Positions 43,259 through 50,972 of a stretch of DNA of 64,000 bases are shown piece after piece. Source of the stretch: Serinibacter salmoneus (GTDB lineage Bacteria > Actinomycetota > Actinomycetes > Actinomycetales > Beutenbergiaceae). The stretch's first letter is position 1, and each line of letters opens with the position of its first letter. Under the pieces are notes generated by a model. That model was given only the letters and a program-made list of their open reading frames with translations. It did no database searches and was not told the origin of the DNA. The stretch covers positions 812,973 to 876,972 of the forward strand of contig NZ_PDJD01000001.1 of NCBI RefSeq assembly GCF_002563925.1. Reading direction: 5' to 3'. Both the position numbers and the translations under genes were made by a program.

Positions 43259-44389
43259 CTAGGCTGCGGTGAGGGCGAGCTTCACGATGCCGCGAGGCAG
43301 GGTCACGTCGAGGTTGAAGCGACCTTCCACGCGGGCCATGAGTTGGTTGCGCTCGAACATGTCGGAGGAGGTTCCCCACTCCACGTGAACGCCGCTCTGG
43401 TCGGTGGAGAGAACCACGCTCTGCTCACCGATCACGTAGCCTTCGCCGTCCGTGACGCCGGGTGCCACGACAACCGGGACTCCCCACAGTCGCTGGGCGG
43501 TGGCATCGATCGGGCCGCCCACGTCGAAGTTGCCGGACGCGTTGCGGGTGGTCTGGATGCTCAGCCAGTCGGCGGGACTCAGACCAACGAATGCCGGACT
43601 CACCCCGTCTGCCAGCAACTTGGAGATACCGGCCTGCACCGTGATGAGCGGATCGGTCGCGTACGCCTGCGTCTGGATACCGGAGGTGTTGGCGATCCCG
43701 GTGAAGTTCTCGCCCGTGCCGTCCCCGGCGAGAACCTGGTTCTCCAGTTCGTCGGCCAGTGCGGCGGCGAGCTGCTGCTCCACCCACGTGCCGACGTTGG
43801 AGCGGTCGGCAAGCAGGTACTTGTCGATGGGGTCGGACAGGACCGCGACCACGCGGAGTCGGGACTCCTCGCGCTCCAGGGCCAGTGCCCGGCGGGGCTT
43901 GAGGTTGCCGGGTGCGACCACGCCAGCACCGCCCGGCTCACTGACCGAGGCGCTACGCACGAACGCGTAGATCGACTCCTCGCGCTGCGCCAGCGGGATA
44001 GCCTCGGCCAGGCGGGTGGGGCGACGGGTGGCCTCGCGGGTCAACTCCTCATAGGTGACCGGCAGCGGGGCGATCGACTCGCCCGAAGCAACCAGCGACT
44101 TTCGCCCCATGTCCTCAGAGGTGCGGTGCATCGAGGCGGCGATCTGCGAGCCGAAGCCCTTGAAGTCGAGCCTCTTGGTCGCGTCGCGCCCATCGGGTGC
44201 ACCCATGCTCTTGATCTGCGCGATCAGGGCGTCACCCTCAGCGGCGCGCTCCATCTTCTCGTTCAGTGCCTTAACCTCGGCGATCTTCGCCTCAGCCTCA
44301 GGGACGGCGGACTCGTCGCCCGCCTTGACCTTCTCAATGAGCGCTTCGGCGGCCTTGAACGCGGCCTCGCGCTGCTCCTTCAGGTTCAT
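43259..44389 (-). CDS. HK97-fold phage major capsid protein
   Basis: This 376-residue protein has an N-terminal coiled-coil delta domain (residues 1-70, rich in Glu/Lys/Ala: LKEQREAAFKAAEALIEKVKAGDE), then capsid domains with PVTYEELTREATRRPTRLAEAIPL, NVGTWVEQQLAAALADELENQVLAGDGTGENFTGIANTSG, GLSPADWLSIQTTRNASG and LWGVPVVVAPG. The late segment EWGTSSDMFERNQLMARVEGRFNLDVTLPRGIVKL is typical of the family's C-terminus. GTAGGAG lies just before the ATG. No portal, protease or terminase gene accompanies it. A satellite could use it to redirect a helper phage's packaging. Confidence 0.9.
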   Translation of the reverse strand: MNLKEQREAAFKAAEALIEKVKAGDESAVPEAEAKIAEVKALNEKMERAAEGDALIAQIKSMGAPDGRDATKRLDFKGFGSQIAASMHRTSEDMGRKSLVASGESIAPLPVTYEELTREATRRPTRLAEAIPLAQREESIYAFVRSASVSEPGGAGVVAPGNLKPRRALALEREESRLRVVAVLSDPIDKYLLADRSNVGTWVEQQLAAALADELENQVLAGDGTGENFTGIANTSGIQTQAYATDPLITVQAGISKLLADGVSPAFVGLSPADWLSIQTTRNASGNFDVGGPIDATAQRLWGVPVVVAPGVTDGEGYVIGEQSVVLSTDQSGVHVEWGTSSDMFERNQLMARVEGRFNLDVTLPRGIVKLALTAA

Positions 44390-44452
44390 AACTGCTCCTA
44401 CGAATGTGCGCCAATATGGGCGCGTTGAATGTGGGTTCCGCTCCTGGCACGT

Positions 44453-44713
44453 GCGGACGGGTTGAACCGGGCCTCGGCGTCGTTGGCGAGGCTGGCGTGA
44501 CCGCTGGCCGTGCTGTCGTGCGGCGAGCCTGATAGGCGGACGGGTTGAAACCGGCGGCTCCTCGGACTTGGCCTTCAGCAGCTCCTCGGGTTCTCACCCT
44601 TGGCCGCTTTCCGGCTCCTCGTCCTTGGCCGTGGCTATGACCGCTGGCCGTGCTCTAAACGCTTTCGCGTCTGGTGTCGATCCTACTCCTGTGAGCGGCA
44701 GAATCGACACCAG
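44453..44713. repeat. Repeat-rich non-coding gap upstream of the capsid gene
   Basis: This 332-bp gap has no convincing gene. GCGGACGGGTTGAA occurs at 44453 and 44536, TGACCGCTGGCCGTGCT at 44498 and 44638, and GGCTCCTCG twice (44556 and 44613). An 11-bp inverted repeat CTGGTGTCGAT (44671-44681) with 44703-44713 lies 9 bp beyond the stop of the next minus-strand gene and is a probable terminator. Confidence 0.8.
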
Positions 44714-44721
44714 CGACACGC

Positions 44722-44967
44722 CTAATCGTCGAGATTTCTCGCGGCGATTTTCCACGCCTCATCGGCCAGCGTGAACCATTCATCGAACGTGGTCGCGGTG
44801 GGGTCGGCGGAGTGGGCCATTTCGGCCAGCGTGGCCAGGCGCACCGCGAGGTGTTCGAGTTCGGCGTGGTCCATCGCGCGAAGCATGGCCACCAGCGCGT
44901 CACCGCTACCGGCTGCCTTTGCTCGCAGGACGGCAACGGCGTCGCTCATCAACGGGTCGGGGTTCAT
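44722..44967 (-). CDS. Small helical element protein
   Basis: This 81-residue acidic protein is predicted mostly helical (AVAVLRAKAAGSGDALVAMLRAMDHAELEHLAVRLATLAEMAHSAD, then FDEWFTLADEAWKIAARNLDD). AAGGAGA lies 6 nt before the ATG at 44967, which overlaps the previous stop as ATGA. It is the last gene of the minus-strand chain before the probable terminator. No domain is recognised. Confidence 0.75.
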   Translation of the reverse strand: MNPDPLMSDAVAVLRAKAAGSGDALVAMLRAMDHAELEHLAVRLATLAEMAHSADPTATTFDEWFTLADEAWKIAARNLDD

Positions 44968-45119
44968 CGGGTCTCCTTGAGTGGTGTGTTGTGTGCGAGG
45001 GCGCGCGCTCGGCAGTCCGGGCACGTGACCAGCAGCCAGCGCTCAGAGGTCGAGGGCTTCACCACGGGCGGCGAAGCGGGGCAGTGTGGGCGGTGAATCA
45101 GCCCGTACGGGTCGGTCAT
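44964..45119 (-). CDS. 51-residue zinc-cluster protein
   Basis: This tiny gene was found by following the overlap chain: its ATG (45119) overlaps the WhiB-like stop as ATGA and its TGA overlaps the next ATG. The product begins MTDPYGLIHRPHCPAS and contains HCP near residue 12 and TCPDC near 33, so a CX2C plus His/Cys metal site is likely. Arg-rich flanks could contact nucleic acid. Function unknown. Confidence 0.7.
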   Translation of the reverse strand: MTDPYGLIHRPHCPASPPVVKPSTSERWLLVTCPDCRARALAHNTPLKETR

Positions 45120-45376
45120 CGGGACTTCCTTTCGCGTTCGGTCAGGCCGCCATACACGCCGGCCTCATCGGGCCAGGCGAGGCCGTACGCGCGGCAGGCG
45201 ACCTTCAGTGGGCAGGGCGAGCACGCGGCAGCCGCGACTCGTTGAGTGGGAATCTCCTCAGCCGTCCACGCTTCAGGGGCAGGGGAGATGACGCAGGGAA
45301 TCTCGCGCGCGCGGCGGGCGAGGCGGTCCAGCAGCTGCAACCGCTCGGCCTCGCGGCGATCCTCGGCCGGACTCAT
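45116..45376 (-). CDS. WhiB-like protein encoded by the element
   Basis: This 86-residue protein has a WhiB-type pattern: first Cys in IPCVIS, then AAACSPCPLKVACRAYG (CX2CX5C) and the turn DEAGVYGGLTERERKSR, where GVYGG replaces the usual GVWGG. Phages and satellites of actinobacteria often carry WhiB-like proteins that antagonise or replace host WhiB control. ATG 45376 (MSPAED) follows GGGAGG and overlaps the upstream stop. The host whiB1 lies at 17226-17474. Confidence 0.88.
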   Translation of the reverse strand: MSPAEDRREAERLQLLDRLARRAREIPCVISPAPEAWTAEEIPTQRVAAAACSPCPLKVACRAYGLAWPDEAGVYGGLTERERKSR

Positions 45377-45645
45377 CGCGCCTCCCATTGCCGAAGCACC
45401 CACTGCACAAGTTCGCGCTGACCGCCGGTCACCCACTGCGGTTCATCGGCGTGTAGGCCGTCCATCCGGCAGCCATCGCTCTGGTCTGACTCCGATACCC
45501 GGCACTCAGGGAAAGCGATCAGGTGAGCGGCACGCGTCCAGCGGCAGGACTCGCACACGAACGTCAGCGACCCCCGGTGCACGAACCACGGCCCGCCCAT
45601 CCGCGCACACACGGCACACATGGGCGTCCACGCATCGGCGGTCAT
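45373..45645 (-). CDS. Multi-cysteine zinc-finger protein of the element
   Basis: This 90-residue protein has MCAVCARMGG, FVCESCRWT and FPECRVSES, giving CX2C pairs at about residues 10-13 and 31-34, consistent with zinc binding. Trp-rich C-terminus (WVTGGQRELVQWVLRQWEAR). ATG 45645 overlaps the upstream stop. There is no His-Asn-His motif, so nuclease activity is not supported. Confidence 0.75.
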   Translation of the reverse strand: MTADAWTPMCAVCARMGGPWFVHRGSLTFVCESCRWTRAAHLIAFPECRVSESDQSDGCRMDGLHADEPQWVTGGQRELVQWVLRQWEAR

Positions 45646-45791
45646 CGGTCGGCCCGCCGGTAGGTCGCGAGGGTCGGGCATGTCTCGTCGTGGGCGACGG
45701 TCATGTGCACGATCCCCGGCCCGTCGTCTCTCACGATCAGGTCAGCGTCACAGTCGGCGCAGGCTCCGGCGTGTTCGAGGTACACGTTCAC
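45642..45791 (-). CDS. 49-residue cysteine-rich element protein
   Basis: Starting at GTG 45791, which overlaps the primase stop as GTGA, this short protein reads VNVYLEHAGACADCDADLIV and ends with HDETCPTLATYRRADR. A CX2C pair plus a later His/Cys suggests a small metal site. A longer upstream in-frame start would overlap the primase gene without reason. Function unknown. Confidence 0.65.
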   Translation of the reverse strand: MNVYLEHAGACADCDADLIVRDDGPGIVHMTVAHDETCPTLATYRRADR

Positions 45792-47806
45792 GGTCGCGAT
45801 CCCCCGGTGTGGTTGGGGCGGCACCGTGAGGTGTAGCCGGGTCCGTCGAGTGGTTCGGCGCACTCGGGGCAGGCCGGCGAACGTGAGGGAATCGGGGTGA
45901 CTGTCCCACCGTCCCCCACCGTCCCCCGACTGTCCCCCGGGGACGCTTTGACTGTCCGTCCCCCGTCCCCGTCTCTAGGACGGGGGACAGTCAGACACTC
46001 GATTGGGGGCACTTTCTCGGTTGAGTGTCCCCCGCCGGTGTAGGTGTCCGATTGCGGGTCGTCGGCCTGCCTGTAGGCGCGAGTGAGGGTGTGCATCTTG
46101 GCGTTACGCGCGCCGTCCTCCACGCTCACGAATCCCTCGGCCACCAGCACGTCAAGCGCGGCCCGTGCGGCACCCTTGCGCCCCGTCACGGCTCCTTCAA
46201 TGCTCCGGTAGCTCAGCGGTGCCTCGGCGTCCTCCAGGGCCTTGGATACGCGCTCCATCAGCGTGGTGGGTCGGAACGGTTCGGCGGGGTCGCGTTCGAT
46301 CGCCGCGACTAGGGCAACCTCCACCCCATCGGGTCCGGGTGACACTCTCAGGTCCGCGACGTGTTGACCGGCCCGGTAGTTCCCGGATCGGTCCTTGGCT
46401 GCGACCAGGCGGGCATATCCGGCGGTGGTCCGGTCGAACGGCTTGACCACTCGCAGCATGTACTGCGCCCCGGAGATCGCCGCGCGCTTACGTTGCGACC
46501 CGATAGGCCACAGTCCCTCACTGTCGGCCTTGGTGACGTGATCGAGGATCACCACGGCGGGGCCTTGGTCCGCGACCCACCGGGGCAGGATGCGGAACCA
46601 TCGCGCTACCTCCTCATCGGCGTTCGGGTTCGCGCCCTCCAGCGCGAGGCCTTCGCCTGTGGAGTCGATGACGACCAGCGAGGGGCGCAGCGAGTCCAGC
46701 AGCATCCCCATGTGTTCGCGGTCGGCCTCGGTCAGCCGCTGATCGGGGTGCACGTAGGCGAACCGCGCCCGGATCGCCTCGGGGTCGGTCCCCAGGTCCA
46801 GCAGCCGCGAGAGGATGCCGGCGGCGTCGTCTTCGAGGTCAACGAACGCGACCCCGTTACCGGCCTCCAGCTCCTGCGCCACGGCGGCGAGGGCGGCCCA
46901 TGTCTTCCCGCCTCCCGATTCCCCCGCGAGGCCGTTAACGCGCCCGGCGTAGAACAGGGCGCTCCCACCATCGAGGCTCCCCACAGTGGGCCGGGGTCGC
47001 TCCAGGGTGCCCGCCTGTAGCGCGTCGAGGATGCCGTCTAGGTCCACTGGTGCCCAGGTGCTCCCCGGGGCCTCCTGTGGGGCCTCCTGCGCCTCCTGTG
47101 GGGCCTGCCGGGCCGCGAGGGTGCCCAGGGTGCCCCCGGCGGCGTAGTGGTCGGATAGGTCCTTCCCGTGCGCCGCCTCCACGAACGCGAGGCTCGCCAC
47201 GATCCCGGCCAACTTCTCCGCGACGATCCCGGCCCACTTCTCCCCGGCGGCGTCACGGTCCACCACGGCCACGACATGCCCACCCCGTAGCGGCTCCACG
47301 TCCGCGAGATGAAAGTTCGTCGCGCCCTGTGGTGCGGTGGTCCCGGTGCCTCCCATGACGAACGCGGTATCAGCGTCCTGTTCACCCTCGGTCAGGTGCA
47401 CCACGCGCCCCTCAGCGACCGCCTGCGCCACTTCTGGCAGCCGATACAGGGGCGAGGCACCGCGAGTCTGCCCCGCCTGCCGAAACCGCTTCTCCGGCGT
47501 CCTGGTGACGGTGCGAATCGTGGTGAGTCCGCCCGCGTCCCGGTACTCGTACGTCTTGCCGCGCGGGTCGTCGAACAGCTCGCGCATGGTCCACCCCAGC
47601 GCGCCCGCAATGTCCTCGGTCGTGCACCCGGCGTGACAGTAGACAAGGGCGCGCCCATCGCCTGCCGTGAGACTCAGCGAGGGCCTACCGTCGTCGTGGG
47701 CGGGGCACTGTGCCATCGCACGATCCCCGCGTGTCTCCACGCGCTTCCCGGCCTCCCGTAGCGCGTCGAGTAGGCGATCGTAGGCGGTCGTGGTCGGGAC
47801 CATCAC
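45788..47806 (-). CDS. Primase-like zinc/Toprim protein fused to a RepA-type AAA ATPase
   Basis: This 672-residue replication protein starts with a DnaG-type zinc finger (CPAHDDGRPS and YCHAGC, residues 34-61) and a Toprim-like region (VVHLTEGEQDADTAF, VVAVVDRDAAG, about 130-230). A QEA-rich linker follows, then a RecA/RepA-type ATPase with Walker A GESGGGKTW near 297 and Walker B LVVIDSTGEG near 378. A winged-helix segment lies near 540-600, and a zinc pair CPEC near 645 closes the protein. It probably primes and unwinds the element's DNA after excision. Overlaps couple it to genes on both sides. Confidence 0.88.
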   Translation of the reverse strand: MMVPTTTAYDRLLDALREAGKRVETRGDRAMAQCPAHDDGRPSLSLTAGDGRALVYCHAGCTTEDIAGALGWTMRELFDDPRGKTYEYRDAGGLTTIRTVTRTPEKRFRQAGQTRGASPLYRLPEVAQAVAEGRVVHLTEGEQDADTAFVMGGTGTTAPQGATNFHLADVEPLRGGHVVAVVDRDAAGEKWAGIVAEKLAGIVASLAFVEAAHGKDLSDHYAAGGTLGTLAARQAPQEAQEAPQEAPGSTWAPVDLDGILDALQAGTLERPRPTVGSLDGGSALFYAGRVNGLAGESGGGKTWAALAAVAQELEAGNGVAFVDLEDDAAGILSRLLDLGTDPEAIRARFAYVHPDQRLTEADREHMGMLLDSLRPSLVVIDSTGEGLALEGANPNADEEVARWFRILPRWVADQGPAVVILDHVTKADSEGLWPIGSQRKRAAISGAQYMLRVVKPFDRTTAGYARLVAAKDRSGNYRAGQHVADLRVSPGPDGVEVALVAAIERDPAEPFRPTTLMERVSKALEDAEAPLSYRSIEGAVTGRKGAARAALDVLVAEGFVSVEDGARNAKMHTLTRAYRQADDPQSDTYTGGGHSTEKVPPIECLTVPRPRDGDGGRTVKASPGDSRGTVGDGGTVTPIPSRSPACPECAEPLDGPGYTSRCRPNHTGGSRP

Positions 47807-48102
47807 ACCTCACCCCCGACCGCTTCGAGGCGCACCAGCAGCAGCCGGGCGTCATCCTCGCCACGGGCGAGGGCGCGGTTCAGGGCACGCTCAGCGCCGG
47901 GCAAACCGAACAGCACGCGGCGGCGCTTCGTCCCCGTCAGCAGGACCGCATACGGCGCTTCGAGGTCGCGCGCGCCGTCCTGGCGAGCGGTCCCGTCGAG
48001 GGCGATACTTGAAGGGCAGGTGTTGATGGGATAGCCGGTCGCCGTCTCCCGTTGGTCGCGGGGGCGGCGATCCCCATTTGAACGGTCAGGCACCGCGGCC
48101 AC
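47803..48102 (-). CDS. Small basic element protein
   Basis: A protein of up to 99 residues; GTG 48093, overlapping the previous stop, is an alternative start. The C-terminal half (APYAVLLTGTKRRRVLFGLPGAERALNRALARGEDDARLLLVRLEAVGGEV) looks folded, and the N-terminus is polar. Its stop overlaps the primase ATG. No domain is recognised. Confidence 0.65.
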   Translation of the reverse strand: MAAVPDRSNGDRRPRDQRETATGYPINTCPSSIALDGTARQDGARDLEAPYAVLLTGTKRRRVLFGLPGAERALNRALARGEDDARLLLVRLEAVGGEV

Positions 48103-48289
48103 CCCCAGCGAGCGCGGCGGTGATTCGTGCTCGCTGCTCGGCAGTCAGGGGCGGCGCGGCTGCCACCACGCGCGAGACGTGCTCTGCGAGGGCTTGCGCG
48201 TAGTATTCCCGGCGCAGTTCGGTGTGGTCCTTGTCGGGGTGGTGTCTGACTTCAGCGGCCAGGCGTCCCCGGATTGCTCGTGCTGACAC
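48086..48289 (-). CDS. Small helical element protein
   Basis: This 67-residue protein (SARAIRGRLAAEVRHHPD, ELRREYYAQALAEHVSRVV, LTAEQRARITAALAGG) is predicted helical and positively charged, and begins at GTG 48289. It heads the short-gene group that continues into the primase. Function unknown; related small proteins of similar composition are common in actinophage early regions. Confidence 0.6.
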   Translation of the reverse strand: MSARAIRGRLAAEVRHHPDKDHTELRREYYAQALAEHVSRVVAAAPPLTAEQRARITAALAGGGRGA

Positions 48290-48291
48290 GA

Positions 48292-48403
48292 AAGTGCCTC
48301 CCAGCGGGTACGACGAATCGCACCTCCGCTGAGAGGCGCACTGCCTGGCTGTAAGCGGCTGCCGACCGGCACATTCTGCGTGCTACTGCGAGTGACAGTA
48401 GCA
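48292..48403. promoter_or_regulatory. Hairpins between integrase block and replication block
   Basis: The 117-bp gap carries an imperfect inverted repeat (arms about 48292-48306 and 48327-48343) and a clean 8-bp stem, TGCTACTG (48381-48388) with CAGTAGCA (48396-48403). The clean stem ends 4 bp beyond the zinc-ribbon stop on the minus strand. It probably terminates the integrase transcript and/or regulates the replication operon. Confidence 0.55.
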
Positions 48404-48406
48404 GCA

Positions 48407-48688
48407 CTACGGGCCGAGAGTGCCCCGCGACACGCCGTCCTCTTCCATTTTGTCGAGAATCTGACGCACGGCAGACCAGCGGCGCTGATAGTCGGCCCCG
48501 CACTCTGGGCAGCGGCGGACAATCTTCCCGGACTCCGGGGTGGGGTCTGGCTGGTCGCGAAACTCAATCGACCTCGGCACCAGGTAGCGTCCCTGCTGCT
48601 TGATGACCTTCCCTAGTTGGACACCACAGCGGCACACGATGTTGACTTGCGTGAATAGTTGCTCGACCCCTTTTCGTCGCCGGCTCAT
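48407..48688 (-). CDS. Zinc-ribbon protein downstream of the integrase
   Basis: This 93-residue protein has VCRCGVQLGKVIKQQGRYLVPRSIEF and RRCPECGADYQRRWSAVRQILDKMEEDG. The two CXCG/CPEC knuckles about 37 residues apart form a likely zinc ribbon. Its ATG overlaps the integrase stop (ATGA), so it is co-translated with the recombinase. A recombination directionality factor or DNA-binding accessory role is possible but unproven. Confidence 0.72.
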   Translation of the reverse strand: MSRRRKGVEQLFTQVNIVCRCGVQLGKVIKQQGRYLVPRSIEFRDQPDPTPESGKIVRRCPECGADYQRRWSAVRQILDKMEEDGVSRGTLGP

Positions 48689-50088
48689 TCTCCCGATCCT
48701 TTCCAGTCGATGCGGATACGCTCCGGGTCAAACGGCATTCCGGGGGTCGCGGGAAGGATCGTCACGGTGCATAGGGCATCCACGATCGCGCGCCGGCGCT
48801 CAATGCTTGCCCGCCCCCACGCCTCGCGGATGCCCGGCCCGCCGATTCCCTCCATACCCGCGGGCGGTCCTGCGTGTCGTGCGAGGCGCTCGGCTTCTTC
48901 GATCTGGGGTCGCAGCCGCGCCGTGATCCGGGCGAGCTGGTCAGCCGTGATCGCGCCCTCGGCGTACTGGTCCGCCGCGAGGTCGAGGCGCGCCTTCAAG
49001 TCGCCCGCCCGCTTCGTCTGCGCCTGCATCTCGTCGGGGTCGCCCGCGAGCAGTCGAGGGCCGTCAGGCTGTTCGAGGCGGGCCAGCACTACGGCGATGA
49101 CCACGGCGTCAACGTCCACCTGCACACGGCGGATGCGGTAGCACTCTCCGCAGGTGTAGGCCTGCTTCCCGTAGCTCCATGTGCCGTCCGCGAGTCTCTG
49201 CCGAACGGGCGAGGCGGGGCGGATTATCCCGCCACAGCGACCACACAAAGCGATCCCTGAGAGTAGGTACTTGAGTGGCGTTCCTCGCGCCGATTTGCGG
49301 GCGGGATCACGGAGGATCGAGATTAGGCGATCCTGGGTGCCGTCATCCCACAGTGGCTCCCACGATCCACGGGCGACGATTTCACCCTTGTATGTTCGCC
49401 GCCCACTGTTCCTCTGGCGCAATAGCAGTTGTCGCAGGTTCGTTCCCGTCCACCGCTTTCCGTCGGGAGTCGGGATTCCGCGGGCGTTCAGTTCTTTCCA
49501 GATCGAGCGCAAAGAATCGCCGGCGAGGATTCGAGACGCTGCATCTCGCAGGATCGCCGCAGCCTCGGGGTCGATCACGTCCTTGCCGTCTACCCGTCGC
49601 CACCCGTAACCGACCCGCCCGTGCTGCATCCCCTTGTGCGCCCGGTCCCGTGCTGCGTCCCGTACGCGCTCGGCGGTCGTCTCTGCTTCGAGGGCGTTCC
49701 AGTTCGCCTGGTTCCGCGCCTGTGCCCGACCCATCGCGGTAGTGAAGTCGGGGTCTCCCGATCGGATCGTGCGCACCGTCACGCCGGTGTTCTCCGCGAG
49801 GTCGATTAGGTCCTCGAACTCTCGGACTCGGCGCGTGAGCCTTGAAGTCGAGTAGCTCAGGATCGTGTCGAACTCGCCAGCGCGGGCGCGGTCGATCATC
49901 TCGGCATAGAGGGGGCGCTTCTTCCGCGAGTGCGTCGAGGCTCCCACGTCGTTCTCGCGGTAGACATGCACCACGGCGATGCCGTGCCGGTCTGCCAGAT
50001 CGCGGCACAGTCGCTCCTGGCGATCCACGCCGAACTCTCGGCCTTCGCGGTCATCGGAGATTCGCGCGTAGATCACTCCTCGGGCCAT
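48685..50088 (-). CDS. Large serine recombinase (integrase)
   Basis: This 467-residue site-specific recombinase has the N-terminal resolvase domain with nucleophile Ser11 in GVIYARISDDREG, the DRARAGEFDTILSYSTSRLTRRVREFEDLIDL arginine region and the long E helix. A recombinase domain (GYGWRRVDGKDVIDPEAAAIL) follows, then a zinc ribbon (CGRCGG near 284, CGEC near 311) and a C-terminal coiled coil. It lies 43 bp inside the right att core, as is usual. TACACT ends 6 nt before the ATG, so a leaderless promoter in the att region is possible. Confidence 0.95.
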   Translation of the reverse strand: MARGVIYARISDDREGREFGVDRQERLCRDLADRHGIAVVHVYRENDVGASTHSRKKRPLYAEMIDRARAGEFDTILSYSTSRLTRRVREFEDLIDLAENTGVTVRTIRSGDPDFTTAMGRAQARNQANWNALEAETTAERVRDAARDRAHKGMQHGRVGYGWRRVDGKDVIDPEAAAILRDAASRILAGDSLRSIWKELNARGIPTPDGKRWTGTNLRQLLLRQRNSGRRTYKGEIVARGSWEPLWDDGTQDRLISILRDPARKSARGTPLKYLLSGIALCGRCGGIIRPASPVRQRLADGTWSYGKQAYTCGECYRIRRVQVDVDAVVIAVVLARLEQPDGPRLLAGDPDEMQAQTKRAGDLKARLDLAADQYAEGAITADQLARITARLRPQIEEAERLARHAGPPAGMEGIGGPGIREAWGRASIERRRAIVDALCTVTILPATPGMPFDPERIRIDWKGSGE

Positions 50089-50114
50089 ACCACCAGTGTA
50101 GTCCGGCAGTACAT

Positions 50115-50972
50115 CTATCCAGCGCTTGACGGGACGAGCATCCCGATCTCCTTGCGGCCGCCCGCCTCCATCAGCTCCCGCTTGGCGGAGTCGCGGGCAT
50201 CCCCGGCCTGGGCGCGCAGCACCTCCGCCAGGGGGCTGCCGCGCTCGATGGCGGTGGCCACGCCGTCGGCGAACCGGGCGATCGCGGGCAGGTTGCTGCG
50301 CCGTGCCAGCCCGTCCAACGCCGCCGACATCGTCGCCCCCGCGCGCACATCGGCCAGGGTGAGACGGAGCTCGCCCGCGAGGTCGCCGTGGGTCGAGCGC
50401 GCCACCCGGGCCAGCGCCGACGAGGGGGCCTCCCCGGATCCGATCGCCAGGGCGAGCAACTCGGCCACCGTGGGGAACTCCGCGGCGATCCGCACCTCCC
50501 GCTGCTTCACGGCGCGAGAGAGGGCGCGGTCACGCGCGAGCGCCCCTGCTACTGCGCAGACCACGGCGACCGCCGCCAGCGCGAGGGGCGAGCCACCGCG
50601 CGTCGCCCCGATGACCAGCGCCGCGATGAGCCCGATCGCGAGACCACCCGCAGCCCAGAGCAGCTGCTCCACGCGGAACGCCTCGGGCGCCTGTGGCGAG
50701 CCCAGGGTGCGCAGTCGGTGGCGGACCGAGGCTGTGGAGGATCCGAGGTGGTCCAGCACCCGAGCGGAGTCCTGCGCGAGTGGGCGCAGGAGTCGCGCCG
50801 AGAAGGAGGCGTCGCCGTCGGCCAGCTGGGTAGGGCGCGACGGCGTATCGGCCGCGCGCACGTACGGTTCCACCCGCGCCATCAGGGAGGGCCTGCCGGC
50901 GAGTACGGCCGAGGCGATGAGCAGGATCCCGCATGCGAGACCGAGGCCCGCGAGCGCCCCGACGGGGATCAC
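50115..50972 (-). pseudogene. tadC: tadC truncated by the integrated element
   Basis: This TadC-type inner-membrane platform protein is interrupted near its C-terminus. The 285-residue product has N-terminal spans, the T2SF domain (AEFPTVAELLALAIGSGEAPSSALARVARSTHGDLAGELRLTLADVRAGATM, VLRAQAGDARDSAKRELMEAGGRKEIGMLVP) and then switches to element-derived SSAG and a stop. The normal continuation is preserved at 41268-41354. The loss removes the last membrane helix, so pilus assembly is probably impaired while the element is integrated. Confidence 0.92.
50131..50141. other. Right attachment core of the integrated element
   Basis: GGGACGAGCAT matches the left core exactly. To its right the sequence is chromosomal tadC, and to its left the 43-bp lead to the integrase gene. 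Confidence 0.88.

Larger units (their letters stand above)
41344..50141. mobile_element. 8.8 kb serine-integrase element (phage satellite / phiRv1-like cryptic prophage) inserted in tadC
   Basis: The element is bounded by an 11-bp duplicated core and splits tadC in frame. It encodes a large serine integrase at the right end. Leftwards follow a run of small coupled genes, a DnaG/RepA-like primase-ATPase, a WhiB-like protein, a single HK97 major capsid gene and, at the left end, two plus-strand genes including a possible repressor. Portal, terminase, protease and tail genes are absent, so it cannot make virions alone. The gene set recalls mycobacterial phiRv1 and capsid-carrying phage satellites. 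A 1.3 kb hairpin-rich region separates regulator and capsid gene. Confidence 0.92.

Noticed and set aside
44398-44597. A small minus-strand gene upstream of the capsid gene that might be a protease remnant
   Set aside because: The frame (Pro/Thr/Arg-rich) has no protease motif and overlaps the shuffled repeats; it is not supported as coding.
45373-45645. HNH endonuclease in the element
   Set aside because: CX2C pairs are present but the His-Asn-His core residues are not; only a zinc-binding protein can be supported.
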